Part shown: positions 23,503-32,719 of the stretch, one piece after another | How positions within the stretch are numbered: position 1 is the first letter of the stretch | Layout of the letters: the number at the start of each line of letters is the position of its first letter | Translations under genes and position numbers: made by a program | Notes under the pieces: model-generated | Told to the model about the DNA's origin: nothing | What the model saw: only the letters and a program-made list of their open reading frames with translations | The model's database searches: none | DNA from: Flammeovirgaceae bacterium SG7u.111 | Lineage (GTDB): Bacteria > Bacteroidota > Bacteroidia > Cytophagales > Flammeovirgaceae | Assembly (NCBI GenBank): GCA_034044135.1 | Contig: CP139021.1 | Location: 5,037,635-5,101,634, forward strand | DNA: 64,000 bases | Direction of reading: 5' to 3'

Positions 23503-24593
23503 AAGAATACCGTCCGCTGAAGCTCTTCGCCCGTTGGGGCAGGTGGCTCTTGGCACTTTTCAGCATCGCAACGGGCCTCGGTTTCCTGTTCTACTCATTG
23601 GCGGGGGCTCTCCCCTACTGGGTCGCTTTCCCCATCGCCCTTTCTGTCTTGCTCTTCATCGAGTTGCTAAAGAACTCCTCGGTGGGCATCAGCGCAAGGG
23701 GCTATTACCTCAACGGGAAATTCCCCTTGGTCTCTTTGCTGGCTGCGCTGGCTTTTAGCCTCTCGGTGTTCCTGAGTCTCAACGGTGTCCAGTCGCTTTT
23801 TGAGCGGCACAGTTCCACGGTTTCCAGTTTTGAGGAGGCACACCTCGCCCAGTCCGATAGCATCGCCAAAGCATATGAAGCCAAACTGGAAAAGCTGGAG
23901 ATGGAAAAGGTCGGGTTTGAGGAGTCCGTGAGCTGGTTGGGCAAGATTGATGTCAGTAACAAGGACGTCTCGGCAACGCTGGGCAGCTTTACCAGCAGGC
24001 GGGAAAGGCTGGAAAAGGAGAAAACAGATAAGCTGGCTGGCTTGGAAAAAGAATACGAGACAGGAAAAACCAAAGCTTTAGAGGAAAGCGAGCTGAACCT
24101 CTGGCTGTGGGTATCGCTCTCGGCATTTGTAGAAGCCGCCATCCTCGCCTGCCTCTGGTTCTTGGTCTATTACGCCTACCGTGTACAGTCCGAGTCGGAG
24201 CTGTTCCTTGCCGAGAGCCAAAAATGGTGGATCGGCATCAACGACCTGAAGGGCTTTGCCGATGCCTTCCTGGCCAATGCGGGAAACCTCTTTGCCTACC
24301 CCACGGGCACGGTGGACAGCCCTTCACGGATCGGGTTTGCACAGGGTGCAAAAAAGAAAGAAGATGGAGACGAAAAACCCGAGAACACCCTATTTAAAGA
24401 GGGGTTTAAAGGGGTGCAAGACGTGGAAAAAGAACGGGAGGAACTAAGGGCTTTCTTGGCGAAATACCCCGAGGTGGTAAAGTGCATAGAAGAGGGCGTA
24501 AGCACCAACCAGACCTCCAAGGTCTGTGGGGTTTCTACCTCCACCGTCCATAATGTGAAACGATGCCTCAGGACATTAAAATCTTATAAGTAA
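23400..24593 (+). CDS. Membrane protein with coiled coil and C-terminal HTH motif
   Basis: 397 residues. Three hydrophobic segments (about 49-66, 72-90, 109-130) are followed by a long charged coiled coil (about 140-230, rich in KLE and EKE heptads), a fourth segment (about 232-256) and a soluble C-terminus. The last 35 residues, including STNQTSKVCGVSTSTVHNVKR, look like a resolvase-type helix-turn-helix. The stop codon overlaps the integrase start (TAATG), so the two are translationally coupled. A membrane protein with a DNA-binding end next to an integrase could tether element DNA to the membrane or sense envelope state; this is inference and no family is recognised. Confidence 0.7.
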   Translation: MANITKIYREILSRKDFQKEIDGAREQFRFRPFIEEYRPLKLFARWGRWLLALFSIATGLGFLFYSLAGALPYWVAFPIALSVLLFIELLKNSSVGISARGYYLNGKFPLVSLLAALAFSLSVFLSLNGVQSLFERHSSTVSSFEEAHLAQSDSIAKAYEAKLEKLEMEKVGFEESVSWLGKIDVSNKDVSATLGSFTSRRERLEKEKTDKLAGLEKEYETGKTKALEESELNLWLWVSLSAFVEAAILACLWFLVYYAYRVQSESELFLAESQKWWIGINDLKGFADAFLANAGNLFAYPTGTVDSPSRIGFAQGAKKKEDGDEKPENTLFKEGFKGVQDVEKEREELRAFLAKYPEVVKCIEEGVSTNQTSKVCGVSTSTVHNVKRCLRTLKSYK

Positions 24594-25816
24594 TGAAACA
24601 GTTGACGATCAAATTCTTTCTACATAAAACCACTTACAGCAAAAAGACGAAGGACTTTAAGCTCTATTTTCGGGTTTGTTATGATAGGGATGTATGGGCT
24701 TGCGCTACAGACCACCGACTCAAAAAGAAAGACTTCAACGAAGTGATGCAGCTTTGCAAGAGCAATGAGCTTGTAAATGAAGAAATGATGTGGGTGAAAA
24801 ATAGGGTATACGAGATCAAACGGGAAATTGCCTACCAAGGAAAGATCGTTACCCTAAATATGATCAAAGAGAGTTTCAAAGGAGGTAGTTCTAAAATCAC
24901 GCTTGTAACTTATTTAGAGCAACATCTCCTTTTTTTGAAGAAATCGAAGCAACATTCTAAAGGGACAGTCACTAATTGGTTTGTGAGGGGTGAAAAACTC
25001 AAAAAATATTTAGTAGAAAGAGGTAAACAAAATACAGTCTTACATGAAATAGAAGTAAAGTTCATTCAGGATTTTGATGATTGGCTTTCTTGCCAGATCA
25101 GCGAACAGTACAACAGACCCTATGCACGGAGCTATATAAACGAGCACCACAAAAGGTTAAAGTCCCTGATCAATAAAGCAATTAATGAAGAAATCATCAG
25201 CCATAACCCTTACAAAAAATGGAATATGCCTTCCGACAATAGGGAAGTTGCTATCAAATACCTGACAAATGATGAGCTGACAAGGCTCTATTATGCTGAT
25301 CTTGGAGGAAATAAAGCTTTGGAAAAAGTACGGGATATCTTTGTTTTTTCGGCAATGACGGGCTTGAGGTATAGTGATGCAGCCTCGCTAAAGGTTTCGG
25401 AAATCCATTACGACAAGGAAGAAAAACTCTATTTTATATTCAAAAAAAAGCAACAAAAGACGAAAGGACTAGTAACAATTCCACTTTTACATTGGGCGGA
25501 AAAAATATACTTGAAGTACAAGAATAGCGGCTCGGCGGAGATCACAGGAAAGTTACTACCAATATACAGCAACCCCAAAGTGAATGCCTACTTGAAAACA
25601 ATTGCAGACTTGGCAGGAATTGAAATGGCACTGACCCACCACGTAGCAAGGCATACTTGCGCTACCTTTTTGCTGAGTAATAGTGTACCATTAGAACAGG
25701 TATCTGAAATACTGGGACATAAGAACCTATCAACAACTAGGATTTATGCCAAGATAACGAAACAAAGTCTTTCGGAAACTGCTAAAATGATCAACAAGAA
25801 ACTAGGAGATATGTAA
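24593..25816 (+). CDS. Tyrosine recombinase (integrase) of the element
   Basis: 407 residues. The N-terminal region carries the arm/core-binding domains usual in Bacteroidota phage integrases (SAM-like part about 100-210). The catalytic domain has Arg259 (MTGLRYSDA), a likely beta-strand lysine near 285-291, His350-x-x-Arg353 (HHVARHTCA), His376 (LGHKNLSTT) and the nucleophile Tyr385 (TRIYAKI), so all active-site residues are present. It points toward a tRNA-Val gene 171 bases downstream, on the opposite strand, whose 3' end faces the integrase. Enzymes of this type integrate elements at tRNA 3' ends. The start overlaps the previous stop by one base. Confidence 0.92.
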   Translation: MKQLTIKFFLHKTTYSKKTKDFKLYFRVCYDRDVWACATDHRLKKKDFNEVMQLCKSNELVNEEMMWVKNRVYEIKREIAYQGKIVTLNMIKESFKGGSSKITLVTYLEQHLLFLKKSKQHSKGTVTNWFVRGEKLKKYLVERGKQNTVLHEIEVKFIQDFDDWLSCQISEQYNRPYARSYINEHHKRLKSLINKAINEEIISHNPYKKWNMPSDNREVAIKYLTNDELTRLYYADLGGNKALEKVRDIFVFSAMTGLRYSDAASLKVSEIHYDKEEKLYFIFKKKQQKTKGLVTIPLLHWAEKIYLKYKNSGSAEITGKLLPIYSNPKVNAYLKTIADLAGIEMALTHHVARHTCATFLLSNSVPLEQVSEILGHKNLSTTRIYAKITKQSLSETAKMINKKLGDM

Positions 25817-25907
25817 TTAAACAAACTATTTATCGGTAACACATCGAACTAACAGCAACCTTTAAACATTTTAAAAAGCTTTAAACATTTGCACATAAAA
25901 AAGCATG

Positions 25908-25955
25908 AAAAAAGCCGATTTTGAGAAACCTTACGGACTCAAAATCGGCTTTTTT
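25908..25955 (+). terminator. Terminator downstream of the integrase
   Basis: GCCGATTTTGAG (25914-25925), a 12-base loop and CTCAAAATCGGC (25938-25949), with A runs before and T runs after. A perfect 12-bp stem, able to act on both strands between the integrase and the tRNA. Confidence 0.85.
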
Positions 25956-25986
25956 GGGCTAAAATCACCCTTTCAGAAAGAGGTAG

Positions 25987-26061
25987 TGGAACTTACCGGA
26001 TTCGAACCGGTGACCCCTGCCCTGTCAAGGCAGTGCTCTAAACCAACTGAGCTAAAGTTCC
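25987..26061 (-). tRNA. tRNA-Val (anticodon GAC)
   Basis: A 75-base cloverleaf can be drawn on the minus strand: acceptor GGAACTT/AAGTTCC, D stem GCTC/GAGC, anticodon stem CTGCC/GGCAG with loop TTGACAG (anticodon GAC), and T stem ACCGG/CCGGT with loop TTCGAAT, discriminator A. CCA is not encoded. The 3' end faces the integrase gene, which makes this the probable attachment site of the element; sequence downstream of the 3' end differs from a simple tRNA operon. Confidence 0.95.
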
Positions 26062-26224
26062 AATAAAATGGTTCTGCAAACATATACAGTTTTTCTAAAC
26101 CTCCGCTTTTTTGCTCAAGAAAAAAACATACTTCAACTGTTGAGGATGAAAAGCATTAAAAAATGCCACGCTATGAGCGTGGCATTTTCGTGATTCCTAA
26201 TCGTATCAAAATAATACCGATACC
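26062..26224. other. Intergenic stretch between tRNA-Val and susD
   Basis: The tRNA promoter should lie here on the minus strand; no clear motif was found. The only structure is the terminator at 26162-26186. Confidence 0.5.
26162..26186 (-). terminator. Terminator of the first SusC/SusD operon
   Basis: AATGCCACGC, loop TATGA, GCGTGGCATT: a perfect 10-bp stem with an A run on the left, so a T run on the minus-strand transcript, 39 bases after the SusD stop. Confidence 0.85.
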
Positions 26225-27760
26225 CTAATAACCTGGGTTTTGTGGTTTTAGATTTTCATTTCTATCAAGCTCGTCTTGAGGCAATGGGAATAAGTAGTCT
26301 ACCGACTTATCAAAATCGGCATGTGGCTCTAAAGAATTAGCTCCTTTGAACACTTCATCCCCAATATCCCAACGCTTGATATCGTACCATCTTTTGTACT
26401 CGAAAGCAAGCTCTAGGCGTCTTTCCTCACGGATTGCCTCAGTCAAGTCACCTTCAGCAGCCGTGTAGTCGGCTGGGTAATTTACTTCAGCCCCAGCCCA
26501 GTTTCTAGCCCTTGCCCTCACTTGGTTGAGGTATCCCGCAGCAACTCCATCTTGTGATAAGTTATCAGCTGCTTCAGCTGCAATTAACAATACTTCTGCA
26601 TACCGCATTGCTGCATAGTTAATGTCAGACTGCCCGCAATCTCCTCTTGACAGCCCACATCTGCCCCAATATTTTCCAATATGAGGCCTTGGCGAACCGT
26701 GGTTAGGCGCAAATTTTTCGTAGCCTACCAACTCGGTCAATTCAGGATCGGCATACGCTTCATCTATCATACTCACCTCCTTACGGTAATCCCTGTCATC
26801 CCAGCTTTCATACACTTCCATAGTGGGCACTGCCACACTCCAACCTGAGTTAGCATCTGGAAGATAGACACTTCTTATACCTGTAATAGGTCCCATCCAA
26901 TCGTTTTGTTGTAGGTCGGTCCCTGTAACTTGCCCCAAGAAATCTATCATGAAAATATGCTCATCTACGCCACTTGTAGCTGAAGGATCAAAGAGATCGA
27001 CAAAGTCAGGCATAAGTCTATACCCAAATGTACTAGCGTTACTAATTACATACTCTGCTTCCGTAAGAGCTTTTTGGTCATCTCCCATAGTCAGATATAC
27101 GGAAGCCAGGTATGCAGCAGCTGTACCTTTAGTAGGCCTCGATTTCACATTTCCTGCATGTTGGTCAGGCAAGTTTGCTTTTGCATATTCGAGATCGGCA
27201 ATTATGCTTTGGTATACAGTACTAGTCGGTGTTTTACTTATAGTTTTCACGGCTTCCGGATCGGTGATAAAAAAATCGATATAGGGGATATCTCCAAAAA
27301 GGCGTACCAAATGATAATAAGTAAATGCTCTGATAAACATAGCCTCTGCCTTTAACGCATTGACCTCTGCAGCAGGTTCTCCTACTAATTCAGCCCCTGC
27401 AATTGCCGCATTGGCAGATCCTATAATTTTATAACCCCTAGGCCAAAAAGCAGTGATCATCCCATTATTAGAATCCATATTGAAATCATTTACCTGCTGA
27501 CGCCTACCTGGAGTATTTCTATCCCCAATATCGGCCATGTCTCCTCTTAGCAAGAGAGAAAGTACTAGTTTTCGACCATAAAATTCTTCATTAGCAATAT
27601 CTGCATACGTACCCATTACAGCTGCCTCAACATCTTTTGGACTTTGAAAAAATGTATTAGGAGCTAATAACGCAATAGGATTTTCTTTAAGGTCTGTACA
27701 ACCGAATACACCGAGTACAATCCCTATTACCAGTAATTTATATACTATTTTTTTTCTCAT
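26225..27760 (-). CDS. SusD/RagB-family outer-membrane substrate-binding lipoprotein
   Basis: 511 residues from ATG 27760; an in-frame upstream start at 27793 would put a charged tail before the signal. The signal ends in VFGC (Cys21), a lipoprotein. SusD hallmarks follow: the TPR-like helical scaffold with AEAMFIRAFTYYHLVRLFGDIPY, an AAAYLASVYLTMGD repeat, YAEVLLIAAEAA, and C-terminal EERRLELAFEYKRWYDIKRW and FPLPQDELDRN. It partners the SusC transporter just upstream and captures the nutrient at the cell surface. The substrate cannot be read from the sequence; no degradative enzyme gene lies in the cluster. Confidence 0.93.
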   Translation of the reverse strand: MRKKIVYKLLVIGIVLGVFGCTDLKENPIALLAPNTFFQSPKDVEAAVMGTYADIANEEFYGRKLVLSLLLRGDMADIGDRNTPGRRQQVNDFNMDSNNGMITAFWPRGYKIIGSANAAIAGAELVGEPAAEVNALKAEAMFIRAFTYYHLVRLFGDIPYIDFFITDPEAVKTISKTPTSTVYQSIIADLEYAKANLPDQHAGNVKSRPTKGTAAAYLASVYLTMGDDQKALTEAEYVISNASTFGYRLMPDFVDLFDPSATSGVDEHIFMIDFLGQVTGTDLQQNDWMGPITGIRSVYLPDANSGWSVAVPTMEVYESWDDRDYRKEVSMIDEAYADPELTELVGYEKFAPNHGSPRPHIGKYWGRCGLSRGDCGQSDINYAAMRYAEVLLIAAEAADNLSQDGVAAGYLNQVRARARNWAGAEVNYPADYTAAEGDLTEAIREERRLELAFEYKRWYDIKRWDIGDEVFKGANSLEPHADFDKSVDYLFPLPQDELDRNENLKPQNPGY

Positions 27761-27870
27761 TTTCTTATCTTTTTTGATGGTTAGATACAGCAAGAGGAGA
27801 CTCTTTTTTGTGAAACACCCTCCACCACTGTAAATAGTTTAGATATCAATAAGGTATTTTAAGTAAGTGC

Positions 27871-30800
27871 CTAGAAGCCGATATTGAGCCCGAATGTATA
27901 GGATTTTGCATTAGGGTAACTGGCATAATCTAAACCGATATTTTTGTTTCCATCACCCGAACCACTACTGCGGTAGTTCACTTCAGGATCGTAGCCTTCA
28001 TAATCGGTAATGGTGAATATGTTTTGAGCACTTACATATAGCCTCAACTTACGTAGCTTGATTTGGTCAAGTATAGGTTGAGGGAAATTGTAACCCAATG
28101 CAAGGTTTTTCAACCTAACAAATGAACCATCATATATAAAGCGTGTAGAAGCTCTTCTTGTCCTATCCCCCGAAGCCGCTGGAATATTTGTATTGGTATT
28201 TTGAGGAGTCCAACGGTTCAGTGCAGCCGTTGTGGCGTTGTTTCTTCCTGCCATTAGGTCAAGTTCCAATAGCGTATAACTAAAAATATCGTTACCTTGA
28301 GATGCTTGGAAGAATATGTTCAAATCGAACCCTTTGTACCTAAAGTCATTATTGAAACCCCAAATAAAATCTGGGTTAGGGTCACCTATGATAGCTCTAT
28401 CATCCGCATTCAATTGACCATCAGGAACACCTGTCAAGTCTCCATTTTCGTCCTTTGTACCATCAATATCTCTATATTTCTCTCCGCCAAGCTCTTGCTC
28501 AAACCCTCCACCAGGCAATATATCATCGCCTTGTTGGTAAGGTCCATCATAAATCCAGCCATAAAATGCTCCTACAGGCTGTCCTACACGAAGAATTTGT
28601 GTATTACCCAAACCTACCATATGACCTGGGCCCGATGCATAGTCAATGTCGGAATTACCATCTGGCAATTCCAATACCTCCTGCCTGTTCATAGATAAGT
28701 TGAAACCCATATCCCATTTAAACTCCCCCACTAGGTTTTTGGAGTTGAGGGTAAATTCAAAACCTTTATTACCTACTTTACCTATATTTTGAAGTTGGGT
28801 TTTATATCCGGAATATTCTGGCAATGGCACATCGAACAACAAGTCAGAAGTCTCCATGCTATAATAATCTATGATCAGGTTCAACCTGTTCTCGAACAAG
28901 CCTACATCTATACCGACGTCTAACTGAGTCGTTGTTTCCCAAGTCAAGTTTTCATTTGAAACATTGGTAGGGAATACTGCATTAACAGGAACACCGTTTT
29001 GGACCGACAGTGCGGTAGAGAACTCTGCAAGTGTACGATAAGGAGAAATACCTCTATTACCTGTTAGCCCATAACTTGCCCTCCATTTCCAATCGCTGAT
29101 CACATCTATTCCCTCCATAAAGGCTTCGTCCTTCATGTTCCAAGCAAAAGCACCTGATGGGAAGAACGCCCATTTATTTCCTTCACTAAACACTGAAGAA
29201 CCGTCGTAACGTGCATTGAACGTAAGTAAATACTTGCTCTTAAAGTTATAGACTGCACGTCCGTACCAAGACGCTAATTCCCAATCGGAAAGGCTAGAAG
29301 TAGGCTGTTGCCAAGAAGACGAGCCGCCTAAGTTCCAATATAATGCACCATCAGAAGGATAACCTTGTCCTCTTGCACCCCAACTTTCGTCTCTGGAAGA
29401 TTGGTAAGAATAACCACCCATAATAGAAATATTATGATCGCCTATATCTTTCGTGTACGTCAAGTAGTTTTCGTTCAAAAACAGAGAGTTCTTAGTACCG
29501 TCCATTCTACCATCACCGCCTACACCTATTCCACCTTGAAGGGAGGTTGGCGTATACTGACCAACTCGACCCGAGTTAGAGCTTGCACCCAGTGTAATCC
29601 TAAACTTCAAATCTTTCAAGATATCATATTCACCATACACGTTCCCTTGGAATCTATCTACTATATCTTCGTTTACATATTCCGTAACTACAGCTACGGC
29701 ATTATCATGCGCGTCATTTAGTCTCGCAAGTGTGTATTTACCATTAGCATCTCTAATAGGCTGATCTGGTCCCATTTTGAATGCTGCCGCAACTACACCA
29801 GAACCGTTTGCTCCACCTGAGGATTCCTGTGTCCTTGCCCCTTTCTTATCGCTACGCTGTGCAAAAAGGTTTAAGCCTACCCTGAACTTCTCAGAAGCTT
29901 TAATATCAACATTACTAGTTACAGAATACCTTTTGTAGCCCGAGTTTAAGATGATACCTTTCTGGTCATAAAACGTTCCCGATAAATAGTAATTTACATT
30001 ATCTGATCCGCCAGAAATACCCATTTGGTAGTTTTGGATATATCCTTGCTGGAAAATTTCCTCTTGCCAATCCGTATTTGCTCCTAATCCAGTAAAATTA
30101 GGATTGCCACTTGCCTCACGGATATAATCAACAAAATCATCAGGCTTTAACAAGTCCAACCTATTTATTTCATTTTGGATAGAATAAGAAGTATTGAGGT
30201 CTACCCTAGTCTTGCCGCTTTTTCCTCTTTTGGTAGTGACCATGATTACCCCATTCGCTCCTCTAGAACCGTAAATAGCCGTTGCAGAAGCATCTTTCAA
30301 TACTTCAATGGACTCGATATCTTCTGGAGGAGGCAATGTAGCTCCTACAAAACCATCTACCACATAAATAGGATCACTACTGGCATTGATGGATGTCCCA
30401 CCACGTACCCGTACTTTGTAAGAAGCGCCCGGCTCACCGTTGTTGGCTGTGATTTGCACACCTGCCGCACGTCCTTGCAAAGCTTGAACTGTACCCAGTG
30501 CAGGGTATGCGGTCAATTCCTCTGCTTTTACAGAAGCAACCGAGCCAGTAAGGTCACTTTTCTTTACTGTACCGTAACCTACTACTACCACCTCTTCCAA
30601 CTGTGCCATGTCTGGCTCTAGTGTAAGGTCGATAGAAGACTGTTCACCCACAGTAATCTCTTGAGGAACAAAACCGATATAGCTAAAAACCAAAATAGAA
30701 GATGAATTGGGTACTTCTAAACTATACTTACCATCAATATCGGTCACCGAACCTATGCTCGTTCCTTTTATCAAAATACTAACCCCCGGGAGAGGCAGGT

Positions 30801-31251
30801 TGTCTTCTCCAGAAATAATAGTACCTGTTACCTTTTGCTGTGCAGGAGCTAGCATTTCTACACTCTCTTCTACAGGTGCGCCTAAAAGTCCCTTTTTGCT
30901 TACAAAAATATTTTCGTTGATTCGCTTAAACTTAAGGTTGGTATTTTTTGAAATATCCCTCAACAAATTTCCCAACGAAGTGAAATTCGCTGAAGTCGTG
31001 ATTCTTTCATTCACATCCACCTTGGCCATTTCATACGCAAACTTAAAGTTCGTTTGGGTGGTGATCTGCGAGAAAGCTTGTTCTAGCGTGGCATTTTCTA
31101 GGTTCACGGTCAAGTATATATCATCTATACTGACGCGCTGGGCTTTTCCATCATTTGCTAATAGCAACCCAACAAGAAAGCACTGAAGGAATGCTCCTAT
31201 CAATGTGTATTTACTTGTCATAATAATTTGTCTTAGTATTTTCCTTTTCAT
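27871..31251 (-). CDS. SusC/RagA TonB-dependent receptor with STN signalling domain
   Basis: 1126 residues. Signal sequence about 1-38; secretin/TonB short N-terminal (STN) domain about 40-115; carboxypeptidase-regulatory-like domain about 138-215 (VTGTIISGEDNLPLPGVSI); TonB-box/plug start VVVGYGTVKKSDLTGSV near 220, plug to about 350 (TSINASSDPIYVVDG, DASATAIYGSRGANGVIMVTT); then the 22-strand barrel ending in a terminal aromatic (LNIGF). The STN domain is the part that contacts a FecR anti-sigma factor, and a FecR gene lies directly upstream, so substrate binding probably triggers sigma release and self-induction. Forms the transporter for the SusD partner downstream. Confidence 0.95.
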   Translation of the reverse strand: MKRKILRQIIMTSKYTLIGAFLQCFLVGLLLANDGKAQRVSIDDIYLTVNLENATLEQAFSQITTQTNFKFAYEMAKVDVNERITTSANFTSLGNLLRDISKNTNLKFKRINENIFVSKKGLLGAPVEESVEMLAPAQQKVTGTIISGEDNLPLPGVSILIKGTSIGSVTDIDGKYSLEVPNSSSILVFSYIGFVPQEITVGEQSSIDLTLEPDMAQLEEVVVVGYGTVKKSDLTGSVASVKAEELTAYPALGTVQALQGRAAGVQITANNGEPGASYKVRVRGGTSINASSDPIYVVDGFVGATLPPPEDIESIEVLKDASATAIYGSRGANGVIMVTTKRGKSGKTRVDLNTSYSIQNEINRLDLLKPDDFVDYIREASGNPNFTGLGANTDWQEEIFQQGYIQNYQMGISGGSDNVNYYLSGTFYDQKGIILNSGYKRYSVTSNVDIKASEKFRVGLNLFAQRSDKKGARTQESSGGANGSGVVAAAFKMGPDQPIRDANGKYTLARLNDAHDNAVAVVTEYVNEDIVDRFQGNVYGEYDILKDLKFRITLGASSNSGRVGQYTPTSLQGGIGVGGDGRMDGTKNSLFLNENYLTYTKDIGDHNISIMGGYSYQSSRDESWGARGQGYPSDGALYWNLGGSSSWQQPTSSLSDWELASWYGRAVYNFKSKYLLTFNARYDGSSVFSEGNKWAFFPSGAFAWNMKDEAFMEGIDVISDWKWRASYGLTGNRGISPYRTLAEFSTALSVQNGVPVNAVFPTNVSNENLTWETTTQLDVGIDVGLFENRLNLIIDYYSMETSDLLFDVPLPEYSGYKTQLQNIGKVGNKGFEFTLNSKNLVGEFKWDMGFNLSMNRQEVLELPDGNSDIDYASGPGHMVGLGNTQILRVGQPVGAFYGWIYDGPYQQGDDILPGGGFEQELGGEKYRDIDGTKDENGDLTGVPDGQLNADDRAIIGDPNPDFIWGFNNDFRYKGFDLNIFFQASQGNDIFSYTLLELDLMAGRNNATTAALNRWTPQNTNTNIPAASGDRTRRASTRFIYDGSFVRLKNLALGYNFPQPILDQIKLRKLRLYVSAQNIFTITDYEGYDPEVNYRSSGSGDGNKNIGLDYASYPNAKSYTFGLNIGF

Positions 31252-31295
31252 ATTTTTAAGAAGGTTTTGAGGAAAGGTATGTTTAATTCAAAATC

Positions 31296-31398
31296 GGTTC
31301 GCATGCTTTCTGTTTCGGGGTCTGCCGCCAAACGTTCACCGAACCAAAAGCATGTGATGTTACAGCCAGTATTCCCCCTAGGGATGCTGGCTTTTTTT
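31296..31398. promoter_or_regulatory. Structured intergenic region before the regulated susC
   Basis: Between fecR and susC. GGTTCG (31296-31301) pairs with CGAACC (31340-31345) and CATGCTTT (31302-31309) with AAAGCATG (31347-31354); the two pairings cross, as in a pseudoknot. Next to them AGCCAG (31364-31369) and CTGGCT (31387-31392) enclose a second stem and are followed by seven T residues on the plus strand. On the minus strand this is the susC 5' leader; on the plus strand it ends like a terminator. No known riboswitch is recognised. Confidence 0.5.
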
Positions 31399-31441
31399 AA
31401 CTTGTGTCGTAATTTTTCAATTTCATATCATACTTGGTGGT

Positions 31442-32473
31442 TTATTTAATAATTACTTTTTTTCCTTTTATTTCGAAATTGAATTTAGTTGAGAAACTAA
31501 TCCCTTTCAATACCGACTCTAAGCTCTGGTGTGTAAATTGACCTTTAAAACCTACAATCGCAGGCTCATTAAGCACCTCAAATTCTACATCGTACCATCG
31601 TGATAGTGTAAAAGATATTTGTTCGAAATCAGCGTTATTGAAAAAAATAGTCCCAGAGCGCCAAGCCAATTCTTTCCTCGCCTCAAACGGTCTTTTTATA
31701 CCCACTTCCTTTTCCTTGTTATAAGAATACAGCTCACTTGGTTCTAGCAAGGCCATGTCTAAGCCTCGATGCCCCACTTCTACCTTACCTTCTACCAGTG
31801 CAACTTTGGTCGCCACATTTTCTGGATAAGACGAAATGTTAAATGATGTCCCCAACACTCGCGTCTGCACATCACCAGCATGAACTATAAATGGTTTGTT
31901 TGTATTTCTTGCAACTTCAAAAAACGCTTCCCCTTCTAAGTAAACCTCTCTGATGCTATCCCCAAATACCTCAGGAAACCTGATGGTTGTCTCTGAATTC
32001 ATTTTTATCCGCGTGCCGTCCATTAAGTTGATGGTAGATTTCACTCCTCTTGGCGAACTTTTTTCTATCATCTTCACTTCGGCAACCAATGGTTTACTTT
32101 CTTCTCTATTTGGTCCAAATATTGACGATTTATAACCTATAAGCGCCATCACTGCTAATAAAACAGCCGCGGCAACCCCGCTAAGACCAAAGCCCTTTGA
32201 CAGTAGCCATCTTCGCTTAGGTTCATGTTCCTTTTGTGGATAGGTTTTGATAGATGTTACTAATCGTTCTTTTTCTGCTGTTAGTTCTTCGGGGGAGACC
32301 TTTAAAGAAAGCAGGACAACCATTTCCTTCGCCTGCATAAACATAACTTGTTTTTGAGGATGGCTTTCCAGCCAACTCTCCCAAAAAGCAACATCTCTGT
32401 CTTCTTCATCATGCACGTATGCCTGAAAAGATTCATCCGAAACCAAGTCCTCTATACTGTTGTATTTGCTCAT
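31442..32473 (-). CDS. fecR: FecR-family anti-sigma factor
   Basis: 343 residues from ATG 32473; a longer frame to 32551 would add an implausible 26 residues. An N-terminal cytoplasmic part (WESWLESHPQKQ, typical of FecR anti-sigma N-domains) is followed by one membrane helix (GVAAAVLLAVMALIGYKS), the FecR domain (STINLMDGTRIKMNSET, EVYLEGEAFFEVA, THVLGTSFN-like TRVLGTSFN) and a C-terminal DUF4974 region (DFEQISFTLSRWYDVEFE). It holds the ECF sigma factor encoded upstream and receives the signal from the STN domain of the SusC protein downstream. All three genes run in one direction. Confidence 0.93.
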   Translation of the reverse strand: MSKYNSIEDLVSDESFQAYVHDEEDRDVAFWESWLESHPQKQVMFMQAKEMVVLLSLKVSPEELTAEKERLVTSIKTYPQKEHEPKRRWLLSKGFGLSGVAAAVLLAVMALIGYKSSIFGPNREESKPLVAEVKMIEKSSPRGVKSTINLMDGTRIKMNSETTIRFPEVFGDSIREVYLEGEAFFEVARNTNKPFIVHAGDVQTRVLGTSFNISSYPENVATKVALVEGKVEVGHRGLDMALLEPSELYSYNKEKEVGIKRPFEARKELAWRSGTIFFNNADFEQISFTLSRWYDVEFEVLNEPAIVGFKGQFTHQSLESVLKGISFSTKFNFEIKGKKVIIK

Positions 32474-32719
32474 AAAAATAAAAGGAAAGTTGAGAGCCGA
32501 CTTTATCAGTAAAGTCAAGCCACTTCTTGCTGGTTGTTTGATTAGAATCAATAGTTATGAAAGGGTAACTGAATACAATAAAAGACTAAATCTTTTCCCT
32601 TTGTAATTACTAGTGCAAAGCCTTATTAGCTTTTACCATGCTTTCCAGAAAAAAATTATTTTTTTTCAAAAACAAAATCCAAATATGTGCTAATACAGAT
32701 AAAAAACAGCTTAAATAGG

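Noticed and set aside
31267-31449. 60-codon frame between fecR and susC
   Set aside because: It overlaps structured leader sequence and has no protein-like features.
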